From: Psoroptes ovis
Lineage: Eukaryota > Arthropoda > Arachnida > Sarcoptiformes > Psoroptidae
NCBI GenBank assembly: GCA_002943765.1
Contig: PQWQ01000011.1
Span: 1,426,001 to 1,490,000, forward strand
DNA length: 64,000 nucleotides
Reading direction: 5' to 3'
Positions 53,289 to 64,000 of the stretch are shown here, piece after piece. Numbering within the stretch: the first letter of the stretch is position 1; each line of letters begins with the position of its first letter. A model generated the notes under the pieces. It was not told the origin of the DNA, made no database searches, and saw only the letters and a list, made by a program, of their open reading frames with translations. The position numbers were made by a program, and so were the translations under genes.

Positions 53289-53806
53289 AAATAAATGAAA
53301 ACAATAATAATAATCAAGACAAACAAACAAATGAATAAATAAATAAATAAACAAATGATTTATTTACATTCATACTCTAAGACACAGACAATAATAATGA
53401 ATAAATGAATGATAATACAATGATGATAATAATAATAATTATAATAACAATTACTATGACGATGATGATTAAGATGATGATGATGCTGAAGATGATCAAA
53501 ATAAATGGTGAAAAGAATGGCTTTTCTTTTAAATATTTAAAATTTAAAATGTCAAATGTTTGAAATTTAAATATTTTTCAAATAAAGAACGATTTAATAA
53601 TAATAATAATGAAGATGATGATTTGAAATAATTATATTTACAAATGTACAAGAGGCTGCTATTCAATATGCATGGTTTTTTTGATGCTCATAGAAAAATT
53701 ATTTACTTGGAATTTATTGAATTTTTAATGAATAAGTTTCAACAATCACTTGTAATGTTTGTTATATGTGGAATGCCAATTAATTTTTAGAAAAATGAAA
53801 TTTTTT

Positions 53807-53890
53807 TCGAGTTGTCCAATAAGTTATTGCTTATTTACCGATTTAAAATGTACACAAAAATCCGCAAGAATTTTTCGGACAAGCCAATAA
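53807..53890. mobile_element. MITE copy 33, strongly diverged
   Basis: Left TTCGAGTTGTCCAATAAG, right TTTTTCGGACAAGCCAATAA. The middle does not match subfamilies A-C; probably the oldest copy in the window. Confidence 0.65.
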
Positions 53891-54873
53891 TTCAAGACTA
53901 TACAATTAAAGAGCTTTTTTTAAGCTTCATGTTCATTGGTCATAGCCAAGCGCAATTGAAATTATAATCCCGACAATGTTAATGTTATAATTTTCGATAC
54001 AATTAGAATCTAAAAATGAATGCATTATTCTATTAATGATTTTCTCATGCTAAATTCAATCATGCAACAGGTGGTTACGTGTATTTTTTTCAAAAATTCA
54101 GATTTTTGCCTATGATATCGATTATTAAATGGAAATAGATGGTGAAAACCGAAGTTTGGTTCCGTGTAATCTACCTGGAAACCATTGTTTTTTTGTCAAC
54201 GTAGATCATGATAATGCTGGAATTATTATTATATTATCCAAAATTTCACATTTATCATTCGCCAATCAATCAATAAAACAATGAATTGATCAATCTATCG
54301 ATCGATCAATCATTTTAAAACAAATCAAAACTTCATTATTATCTTAATAGCCGAAGCCTGATAAAAGAAAAACACATTAAATCAAAATAAATGTGTTTTG
54401 TTTCTTTACTTTGATTCATTCATACATTTTACATTGATTTGCATAATAATAATACAATGATAATGCTAATAATGATATTTCAATATTTTTGTTTTTTCTT
54501 ATTTCTTCATCATTCATCTTCTGTGTGTAATCTATGAGCAATCATTATTTTATTACATTGTTATTATTTTTTTTCCTTCCATTATGAAAAATATTACCTG
54601 ATATATAATATATGGGAAATGAACATAGAAAAAAAAATATGAATAATGAAATTTTGATTTGTAAAATTTACATAGAATTACCATGATCATCATCATCATT
54701 CAAACTATCATTATTCATTCATCATCATTTGATGATGATGATCTATTAGACAAACATAATGCAATGTAATATAATGTAAGCAAAAAAAAAACGGAAAGAA
54801 TAAATTATGTCTATTTGAATGAAATTCAATGAATTTCATTCATTAAATAATCTCAAATTACCAAATAAAGATG

Positions 54874-54958
54874 TATCAGGTTGTCCCATAAGTTCTTGTC
54901 GTTTTTCAAATAATTTTCTACGATATAACCGGCAAGAACTTATGAGACAGCTCAATAT
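54874..54958 (-). mobile_element. MITE copy 34, subfamily C, inverted
   Basis: Left TATCAGGTTGTCCCATAAG, right TTATGAGACAGCTCAATA. A chance open frame (54819-55016) translates its arm as GCPISSCRFSNN, the same peptide seen at 13137 and 15160. Confidence 0.87.
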
Positions 54959-56092
54959 GTTCACTATTAATTCAAATATGAATTCATTTGATTATCATCA
55001 TAATTATTATTATTGAAATAATTGTTTTGTGGCGTTTTTCTATTATCATAAAGTTTATGAATTTAAAATTTAATGAAAAAGCAAATTATTTGATTTACAT
55101 TTAATAATAATAATGATGATTTTATTATTATTATTATTATTATCAATTTTTGAATAATGTTTTATTCATATAAATAACGAGATATTTATGAGATATTTAG
55201 TCGGATATCATTTCCACCATCGCCACCAACACCAACACAATAACGTATTTACTTTGTAAAATATACTTTGTTAATGATGAAATCACAAATGATAGTGAAT
55301 TATCATTCGCCAAATTACCTTGATATGTCCAATATCCGTATAAATGAATTTTAATATGAATTTTATCATTGAAGAATTTTCCGTTTTTTCTTTCTTACTT
55401 CTTTCATCCAAAAAGAAAATTAATTCATTTCTTCATTTGAAGAAATGATTGAAAAACAAAGAAAATCATTGACATTCATTCAATGATGGTTGGTGACCTG
55501 GACTTTTATTTAAATTGAAAAAACAAAAGAAATTGACGAGAAACAATTTCTTCATTTTATTACATTATCAATTTCCTATTGTAATAAAATGAAATTTCAT
55601 TTCATTTCATTCAATTTTTTTCAAATATATATCTGATCGGATATTAGGATATTAATGCTTTTGTTATTATCATTTAAAAAATATGAACAACACATTTACA
55701 CACACATAATCACGGGGTCATCATTTTCATTTTCATTTTGTTCATTTTTCAGTTTGTTTTGGTCAATTGTTTTTTCTACGTTTTCGCCGATTGTTTTTTC
55801 CTCCTTTGATTTACACTCCTTTGATTATATGATTTTGTCCATCATTGCTTTTTGGTCAGAAAAAAAATTTCTGGAAATAAATGCTCTTTCAATCTGCTGT
55901 TGTCATTTTCTCAAATTTTAAATTTTTAAATTTAAAATGATTTTAATTACAATCATTTCATATATATTGAAAGTGTCATCATCATTTTTTGTGCTAAATT
56001 TTCTCTGCGTTTATCAATGAGACATATATTTGAAGGAGGAAAATTGCATGTATTTTGCATTTCCCGAATTGATACCCGAATAAATAATGACC

Positions 56093-56131
<39 letters not shown>

Positions 56132-57066
56132 CAATAAAGTCTTGTGATTCGATGGGCAAAAATAAAAAAAAAAAAAAAAATGGGAGAAAATCTTCTCTGT
56201 TTTTGAAGAGAAAATAAATAAATAAATATTTTTTGATATTCTTCCAAGAGTTTTCCATTGAAATACAATTGAATTTTTTGAATTCAAATTTTATTGCCCG
56301 GGAAAAAAGAGTCGGGTAAATCTTTTCAACATTTATTAGGATTTCAATGAATAATAATAATAATAATAATGATTCATCATGAATGAATGAATAATGATTT
56401 ACCGTGATGATGTGATGATGATCATCATCATGGAATAAGAAATAAGAAAATAAGTAAGAATTGTGGAAAATATTTTCACTTTTCTTCATTTTGTTTTTGT
56501 TGTTGTTGTTTCTTAAATGGACAGATCGGGATTGAAAGAGTGTTGTCCGTATGATGACGATGATAATGGTAATAATAAACAATAGAAAGTGAAAATATTT
56601 TTTTGGCTGCTGTCAAAGAAGAGCTGTTTTATTTTAAATATTTTTTTCGGTAAAAAAAAAAATTTAGAAAATGAAATGAACAAAATGAAATGAATAATGG
56701 ATCGATGGATATAAAAACTTGACCATCGATGATGATTCGGGTCATAAATATAAATGAATGAATTCATCGAGTATTTTGAATTTTGAATTTGTTTAAGAAA
56801 ATTTTTTTTCAAAAGATTTTAAAGTATTTACCTTTCAAAAATTGGTTTGATTGTTTGATTGATTGAAAAAATATTATTATTAAGTGTGTGATCAAGTTTT
56901 TCGTCGTTATTTCAATTACGAGAATCACAAGAATTTCAAAATTCAAATCAATTAAATCGTAAGAATTTGGAGCGATAAAATTGAATTCATCAATAAAAAT
57001 CATCAATTTGATTCAAATAAATTTAAATAAATTGAATTATTCATATTTTTCAAAATTATTCAAATA

Positions 57067-57927
57067 ATGGCTTCTTCATCATCATCAACAAAATTATCAT
57101 TAAATCGTATTCGTTTCACTGGTTTATTGCTGCTTTCAATCATATTATTAGAAACAATATTAATTTCGGATAATATCACCTCGGTACAAGCTGGTAAAAA
57201 GAAGAAAATCATGAAAAAAATTAAAGAAATTCTGCCAATGATGATGATGATGATGGTATGTTCATGACCTTTTGATTTTTTTTTATTTTTTGTCGAATAA
57301 AATTTAATTTTATGTCATAAATAATAATTTCAGAATAAAAAGAAAATGATTATTCCAGTTCCAATACCGATTCCGTAAGTTTTTTGTTTTGTTTTCAAAG
57401 ATAACTTTTGTTATATTTTGCTTTCCTTTTGAATAATATTCATGCTCAAAATTCATTAAGTTAGTCAAAAGATTGATTCGATGTGATTGAAACGTGTGAT
57501 TTGCCCCCATCAATCACCCTTATAACCCTTTCTTTTCCTTTAAATATTATTAATTGTTTCTTCGGTGAATGGTGTTTTTTTTGTTTGCTTCATTCAAACG
57601 TATTAATCATAATTTTTTTTTCTCTTTTCTTTTTTTTTCACTCCCCCTTAACGTTTTGATTCAAAAATTTGATTTTGTTGTCATTATTATTATTATCCAA
57701 AAACAATTTCAAATATATATGTCTGTGCATTTTGTGATCATTCAACCTTCAACCTCTTTCAACCTTTGACATCCCTGAATATAAATTGAAATTGAATTCA
57801 AATCATAAACCAAAATTGTATATCATAAACAATTCATGTATAAATGTTTAGTATGAAAGAAAGTGGTGGTTGTTGCGGTGGTGGTGGTAGTTATGGAATG
57901 GGAGGTGGTGGTGGTGGAGGTTATTAA
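57067..57927 (+). CDS. Secreted glycine-rich protein 2, short isoform
   Basis: Exons 57067-57255, 57334-57374, 57852-57927; 101 residues. The signal peptide (TGLLLLSIILLETILIS) is probably cleaved after VQA, as in the gene at 44994; then GKKKKIMKKIKEILP, six Met from an (ATG)n tract, KKKMIIPVPIPIP, and a short tail MKESGGCC followed by Gly/Ser/Tyr ending GGGGGGY. The last exon joins a phase-2 split Pro codon (CC|T). A second candidate exon at 58988 can replace it (see the long isoform). Function unknown; structural or defensive secreted protein by composition. Confidence 0.75.
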
Positions 57928-59354
57928 AAAAAAAGAAAAAAAATTCAAGAAAAATTCAGGAAAATTATCACCATTCTTATTATTATTATCCCCATACTAT
58001 TTATGTATCCGTTATTCATATTATTATCATTGAAATAATCACACAAAAAATTAGCAAAATTAGCATTCCATTTTTACTATTTAACGCATCGACTCATTCA
58101 TTTCATCATAATTATTATTTTTACATCATCAAATCTCATCAAATTCCCGAAAAACACCAAAAAAAAAAACGATTACCCATTCATTCATTTAAATTAAAAT
58201 TCATATATTCTACATTCATTCATTCATTTTTCATTGTTTTCTCATACCACCTGTTATGTCATACTATAATTTCAAATATATACGTTTTTCATATGTATCT
58301 CTTTTCTTTATCTTTCAACAATTATTATTATTCATTATCATTAAATATTATTATTTAAAAACATCAAAAAACCTCTCATCCAAAGTATCATCATCATCAT
58401 TTGTTTTTTTATAATTTATTTAATTATCCAAAACGAAAATTATGTCAATGATATTCTTCCTCTTCCTCCTCCTCTTCTTTCCAAGCTTTATTTAATAACA
58501 AACAAACAAATAATAATAATAATTATTATTATTATCATGAATTATCATAATTATATTCTTTTCAAAAAAAAAAAAAAAAAAAAAAAAATTCATTGACCCT
58601 GTCCATTGATCCATTTATATATATGCCATTCCGCCACTGTGATTGCGTTTCCACCAAAATCAATAAATAATAATAATAATAATTGCTACCATTCAAGCAT
58701 CCAAACAATAACCATATTCTTATCATTTAATAATAACCTACTACCAACTACTAATCAATATCGATTCAAAATATAAAAATAAATAAATCAAAAATTTTGA
58801 AAATTGAATTCATCATCATTCGATCAATCGATTCAAGATAATTATTAAACATTATTTGAATTGGTATTATTATAATCGATTATTTATTCATTCATTTTCA
58901 TTTTAAATTTTTTTTTTCTCCATTTATCATATTTTCATTTTTGAAAAAATCAATCGCATTGTATTGAATTCACGAATTATTGAACAGAATGAAAGATGAT
59001 GGCGGAGGTGGTTATGGTGGTGGCGGCGGTGGCGGTTACGGTGGAGGTGGTGGCGGTGGTGATTGTGGCGGTGATTGTGGTGGAAAGGTTAGCAAATTTT
59101 ATTTCTTAAATTGATTTTTGAGTATTTATTTGAGGAGAATATAACCTCTTAAAATTATTTTTCATCATCATTTGTAGAAAATTCAATTAACATTAGACAT
59201 GCCTGACATGGGTATGAGTATGGGCAGTGGAATGATGGACGGTCTCAAAGATATGATGGGTGATATGATGGATAAAATGCCCAAAATGTCTATGAGCGGT
59301 GGTGGTGGTGATTGTGGAGGTGGATATGGTGGCGGCGGTGGTGGTGGATATTAA
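57067..59354 (+). CDS. Secreted glycine-rich protein 2, long isoform (methionine-rich)
   Basis: Exons 57067-57255, 57334-57374, 58988-59087, 59178-59354; 168 residues, phases close. After the shared PVPIPIP stem, exon 3b begins (CC|A) ATGAAAGATGATGG, an obvious relative of the short isoform's ATGAAAGAAAGTGG, and encodes Gly/Tyr repeats with DCGGDCGG. Exon 4 adds KIQLTLDMPDMGMSMGSGMM and a further stretch with 13 Met in about 34 residues, then GGGGDCGGGY and a Gly-rich end finishing in GGY. Acceptors are TATTGAACAG and TTTGTAG. Alternative splicing is inferred from sequence; transcripts are needed to show which form is used. Confidence 0.72.
57928..58987 (+). other. 3' UTR of the short isoform / intron of the long isoform
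   Basis: G-poor, C-rich + strand again, with an A26-type run near 58563-58588 and AATAAA at 58662-58667 that could end the short transcript. No other feature. Confidence 0.5.
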
Positions 59355-61325
59355 TTAATGGCAGAAAAAATCCAAAAAAAAAACTATAAACTGTCATTGT
59401 TTTAGATTTGCTTAATCATTATGAGAATTATGAATTATACACCTCTCTCTCTCTATTTTTTTGCTATTTTTTTCATCAAAATATTGATCGTATCATCGTA
59501 TCATTATCATTATCTTAATCATCATCATCTTCAACATCATCATCATCACATGTTCGCCATTCTCATTATCATAATCATCATCATCATCATTGTCATTACC
59601 ATTTATTTTTTTCGTTTTTTTTTTCTTCTATCAAATAGCTGGTTTATTTGAATCTAAAATCAATGAAAACACATTGAAATCCAAAATATTTTTTTGTTTT
59701 CGCTCCAAATTCCCAAGTTCCATACATACATTTCCTTAAGAAAAAAAAAATTCTTCAAAGTTGTGTGTGCGAGCGTATGTATGTTCAAATAATTTAATTT
59801 CAATAGTCCCTTGCCAATTTCAACAAGAATTTGAATGAGAAGAAGAAAGAAAGAAGTTTCAATTAATACACATTTCAGGCTTTGAAAAGCCTTGAATCCA
59901 TATTGTTCACCCTCGATCGTCATTTCCTTGCCCCACAAAATTCATCATCAATAGTCTCTTCCTTAAACAGCCAAACAAAACCGATATATAAAAGCCTAAA
60001 CCTCTTAAGGATTAATCAAATTTCACAAAAACCTCTTGAAAACTTGAACCAAAATCGACAAAAACCAAATCTCAAAATTCTGTGTTATTTTTCAATTCAA
60101 TTCATTCATTCAATCATTTTCATTTTCACTAATTATCCAAAAATCAAAAACCAAAATTCAAAGCCGAAATTCAAATTCAAATTTTCTAGTTTTTAATCAA
60201 TTCAATTATTCAGTTTCAATTATTTATTATCATTCATTCATTCATTCAAATTATCATTTCAGCAATATTTTTTTTTTCATTGTATCAAACCCAAAATTGT
60301 AATTTTTCACACCACAAATCCACTGCCAAAAATTTAGCCTTAAACTAATTCATTTTTCTTATCAAAATTTTCATTGAATATAATTTTATCCCAAGTTTTT
60401 GTATTATGAAATCTTCGTTTCTTTGGAATTCTTAAGTCATTGTTTGAAAGCCAAAATATCACAGAAAACCAAAAAAAGCAAATTATCAAAAAATGCGTCA
60501 AAATCTCCTCCAAAAGTTGTTTTCCCCTCAGTATTTTCAATATAACAAAAACTATAGTTTTTTTTGCTTTTGTTTTTAACCACAAAAAATTTCAAAAATT
60601 CAAAATTCATCAAAATTTCATCATACATACACCCACGCAACCACACACACTTATACAAATAATTATTGCATTAATTGTTATTATAAACAAGAATCTTTGA
60701 CTAAATTAATTAATTCATCAAAATAAATAACTGAATAAATGAAAAAATTAATTAAAATTCATTCATTCATTCAATTTCCTGGTTTGAAGCACAGTTTTTC
60801 GAGACTTTGACAGTCATGTCTCAATCATAATGTCGCAATTTGATGAAGTAATGGATCGATAACTGTCAATTTTGTCAAATATATGTCATTCATCAATGTT
60901 TTGATGGATTTTTATAATTAAAAATTGATAATTAATTAATATTTATTTAAACTGTCAATCAATAAATATTAAAAAATTGTCAATAATTTTTTCAATGAAT
61001 TAATAAATAAATAAATAAATATTTCTGAAAATAAAACCTCTTAATATGCTTTAATACAAATAATAATAATAATAATAATAATTTAACCCTTTGCCCTTGT
61101 TGCATAAAATAGTTGATTGTGGTTGCTGCTGCTGCTCGATTGCTGCTCAGAAATGGCATCGTATGGATTTAAGTGGAATATTTCTTTTTTTTCGTTTCGT
61201 TCATTTCATAAATATTAATGTACACATCATTTGGAATGATTGATTACAAATGATTAATGAGTGGTAAATGATGAAATAATGAATAATTGGGATTTGGAAA
61301 CAATAGATTTTTCCTTTATTTTTTG
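59355..61325. other. 3' flank of glycine-rich gene 2 and convergent spacer to the mGluR gene
   Basis: G-poor on the + strand to about 60340 (probable 3' UTR; AATAAA at about 60724), then AT-rich repeats including (AAT)n near 61060. An open frame at 59882-60196 is composed of UTR-like Asn/Lys/Ser/Ile codons and is not supported as a gene. Confidence 0.55.
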
Positions 61326-64000
61326 TTACTTTGTAACATTTTCTTCAATAATTGTCGACGATGATGATGATGATGGTGGTGGTGGTGGTGGTGGCTGCTG
61401 CGATGTTACTACTGGTATTGATGATGGTGGTGGCGATGATAATGAATGATTATTACCATCTAATTTTATTGATGGCCAACATTGATGTCCATTGCTTAAT
61501 ACTGCTTTTGTATTATGTTTTTTTATTGCAATCATTCCATTATTCAATGTTGTTTGATTGATTGATGATTGTTGTGTTAATTGTTGTACAGTTTTTGGCG
61601 ATGTTATTGTTGTCGGTGGTGGTGAAAATATTAACGACATTGATGATGAATCTGATCGATGATTATTCAATGATCGTAATGATGTATTTGATGATCGTGA
61701 TGTTGTCGATGATGGTGATGATGTCGATGATGTAGACACTGATGATGATAGCGAGCTTTGAAATTCATCATTCTTTTCATGTCCATTTACAATGATTGCA
61801 GCGCAAGCTGATTGCGAACGTTGTTGTTGATCATCATACGGCTGATCTTCATTAGGTATTGAGATTGATTTTTTATAGATTATCGAGTTTTCAATCGATT
61901 TTCTCGTACCAAAAATGTTGCGTTCATCATCAGTTTTCGATAATTTTTCTGGCATCGAAACAATGCTTGACATATTTTTCACTTTTGTATCATCTAATTT
62001 AATCAATGGTTTATCATTGTTATTTGAATTCATCGATTTCATCGATGTTGCATTTGTTATTGTTGTTGTATCAACTTCGGACGATGTAGAATATGGTTCA
62101 AGCATAATGATTTGTTTCCCATTATCAATGGTGCAATCATTATTTTCATTATCATTGTTTGCTGCCAAAATTTCATTCGTTCTCATCACAACATCATCAC
62201 CATTCGCTACGTTCGTATCATTTTTATTACGATCGGCCATAATTTCTTTGTTGTTGCTATCATTTTCACTTAAATCAGTGATCATTGCAGTAATTATTTG
62301 TCCATCAGCACTGGTTATACTTGATTTTCTTGATTGATATCGCTGCCGAGGCATTTCATGTGTATTACTTCGATGATGATGATAATAATGACGATTATGA
62401 TGATAATGATGATGACTACGGCGATGATGATGAGCGATTGGCATGTTGAATACTAATGAACGATGTCCACCGCACATGACTGTTTCACGAGTATTTTTTT
62501 CTGGTTTCAACAATGCGATGTAAATCTTATATTTCAAAAAACAAAAATTTGCAAATTTAATTATTAAAAAAGATTTCTGGGATCTAAATTTCTATATACC
62601 TTTGGGACAAACAGGCAACATAATTGTACGGCTCCAGATACACTCAGCAGCGATGATAATGTAATTGCTCGTAATGGTGTTGTTGTCGAAAGCATCACAT
62701 ATAATGGAAGGAATGCAAACCATACAACACATGTTGTATAATTAGTAAATGTAATATATCTTGCTTCATTAAAACCTTCCGGACATTTTCGTGTTTTAAA
62801 TGCATAAACAGTACAAAAACAAATCAATATGAATGGATAAATCAAACTAATCAAATAGATATGATGATCAGAACCACTACAAATTAGTAAGGCTATTTCA
62901 CGATTAAAATATACTAATTTTATATCAGGTGGCATATGAAAAAACCAAAATATATTGATCAATAATTGTACTGATATTAATAAAAATGTTATCACTAATT
63001 GTGATCGTGGTGAAGTGAATTTTGGCCGTTGACAACTTCGATGTGTAAAAATTCTTGCAATACGATTTGTTTTCGTTACAATTGCTGCATAACAAACTGT
63101 ATAACAAAAACCTAGGAAAAATCTAGTCAATCCACATGTTAGTGGTGTCGGTTTGGCCAATATTATAAATGTAACAGCAAATGATAAAAATATGCCGGCC
63201 AAATGAAGATTACTTAATTCACGACCACTTGCTTTGATGATCGGTGTTTCAGCATAATAATAAAATACAATCCATGTTCCAATAGTGGCCAACATGCCAA
63301 CAATAGCAAATATTATCGATGAAATGGTCCACCATTCTGTCCAACTAAGATATACGGTTGGCATTGAATGACATTTAGTTTTGTTCACATCAGGCAATGT
63401 ACCAAGCGGACATTCTTCACAATGAAATTCATCCAATAAATATTGATATTGTGAACAATTCGTACACAGCCAACAACATGTATCGCCTTCCAATTGAAGT
63501 TTTGCTTGCCCTACTGCACAAGGTTCCGAACAAAATGATTTTGGAAATTTTTTCACACCATGCTTGAATTGTAGCAGGTCCATTTCTAGCTTCAATCGCG
63601 CTTTATTATCATTTTCACTTACTAAAATTAAATGGTTAAAATTATCAAAAAAATAAAATTGAAAAAAAAATCATTAAAACTTACTCATATAATTGCCTAC
63701 TGGCCTCCATTGATATAAACCATCTGAAAGACGTTGAAAATTAACAATCGTATAGCGTGGAGGTGCATCACCATTATTTTGAAAACGAAATAGTCGTCCA
63801 CTTTCATCTGTAAATGGATTAATAGTAATGAAATGAAAAAAATTAAATGAAAAAGTTTCCAATGATTGATTATATAAATAATAATAATAATCATGTATTC
63901 AAACCAACAACATTCACTCACCTCGAAATTGTACTTTTTTCAACTGTTCAATGATATATTGTCCATTTGTGATAACTTCTCTCATTTCATCACATAATCC
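61326..64000 (-). CDS. mGluR: Metabotropic glutamate receptor, class C GPCR (5' part beyond window)
   Basis: Exons from the right: 64000-63921 (partial), 63807-63685, 63621-62600, 62525-61326; GT-AG junctions. The protein visible here is the end of the ligand-binding domain (GLCDEMREV, RFQNNGDAPPRYTIVNFQ), the cysteine-rich linker (FCSEPCAVGQAKL ... DTCCWLCTNCSQYQYLLDEF), seven membrane helices beginning after LSWTEWW, and the family landmarks ILAKPTPLTC, VTKTNRIARIF, YAFKTRKCPEGFNEARYI, FVPK/IYIALLKPEKN. The C-terminal tail (about 390 residues, last exon) is rich in His, Ser, Asn and Asp with a P7 run before ENVTK. It couples glutamate, or a related amino-acid or amine ligand, to G proteins at the plasma membrane. 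The edge exon has an apparent one-base insertion (see next entry). AATAAA on the minus strand lies 6 nt after the stop. Confidence 0.92.
63921..64000 (-). pseudogene. mGluR: mGluR edge exon with apparent +1 frameshift
   Basis: Reading leftward from the edge, the first frame gives GLCDEMREVITNG, which is the expected mGluR sequence, then runs into TGA within five codons. The last 50 nt read QYIIEQLKKVQFRG in another frame, which is the one that joins correctly to the next exon (...FRG|DESGRLF). The switch is at the GG doublet 63960-63961 (CC on the coding strand); one base too many explains it. The rest of the gene is intact, so a sequencing or assembly error is more likely than a true pseudogene. 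Confidence 0.6.

Larger units (their letters stand above)
52735..57066. other. Intergenic region between orphan exon and glycine-rich gene 2
   Basis: Three MITE copies and abundant (ATT), (CAT) and (AAT) repeats; no gene supported. Any upstream exons of the minus-strand orphan exon would have to lie here or further right. Confidence 0.6.

Noticed and set aside
55953..56582. 209-codon minus frame with long Ile run
   Set aside because: Produced by (AAT)n/(ATT)n and (CAT)n microsatellites; no ordinary protein segment of useful length.
59882..60196. 104-codon plus frame downstream of glycine-rich gene 2
   Set aside because: Lies in the G-poor tract interpreted as 3' UTR, where stop codons containing G are rare, so long open frames are expected.
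61352..62337. Plus-strand frames of Val, Ala and Leu opposite the mGluR last exon
   Set aside because: Antisense shadows of the Ser/Asp/His-rich C-terminal tail of the receptor.
1..64000. tRNA, rRNA, CRISPR arrays, viral or prophage genes
   Set aside because: None recognised on reading both strands. Repeats are transposon copies or microsatellites with irregular spacing, not CRISPR; a covariance-model scan would be decisive for tRNAs and other RNAs.

Overview
The window is AT-rich eukaryotic DNA with spliced genes (GT-AG introns, many only 47-80 nt) and abundant (ATT)n, (CAT)n and (ATTC)n simple repeats. The gene content points to an arthropod, most likely an acariform (astigmatid-type) mite. 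It has a Dscam-family adhesion gene, a tandem cluster of soluble bacterial-type UDP-glycosyltransferases like those known from mites, secreted glycine-rich proteins, and a metabotropic glutamate receptor. Species assignment is inference from gene content only.

Layout. 1-11084: no exon I can support; mini-transposons, hairpins and simple repeats. 11085-35189 (+): a Dscam-like receptor of 13 visible exons (2007 codons, frame continuous through all twelve junctions) whose start exon was not found. It has two exons for Ig1, a 16.7 kb intron, then eleven compact exons. 35588-41850 (-): three UDP-glycosyltransferase genes, each with one intron at the same place. 44994-45749 (+): a four-exon glycine-rich secreted protein. 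52571-52734 (-): an orphan exon-like open stretch. 57067-59354 (+): a second glycine-rich secreted gene with two alternative 3' ends. 61326-64000 (-): the 3' part of a metabotropic glutamate receptor, running off the right edge, with an apparent one-base frameshift in its outermost exon.

Mobile DNA. I count 34 copies of an 80-88 bp element with TTAGGTTGTCC-type inverted ends flanked by TA. It looks like a mariner-type MITE in three subfamilies: A, asymmetric interior; B, almost perfect palindrome; C, partly palindromic and sharing a half with A. Sixteen lie inside the large Dscam-like intron; none lies between 27989 and 43247 (the exon-dense block) or after 54958. A separate 1.28 kb element with TTACCTTGTCCGG inverted ends (18335-19614) lies in the same intron.

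The genes do not form one pathway: the neighbourhood combines neural adhesion and signalling genes (Dscam-like, mGluR), a detoxification cluster (UGTs) and structural secreted proteins (glycine-rich). The observations I consider most worth checking are the reduced Dscam architecture (9 Ig + 4 FNIII, no Ig10), the alternative methionine-rich terminal exons of the second glycine-rich gene, the hairpin MITE swarm in a transcribed intron, and the mGluR frameshift. No tRNA, rRNA, CRISPR or viral sequence was recognised.
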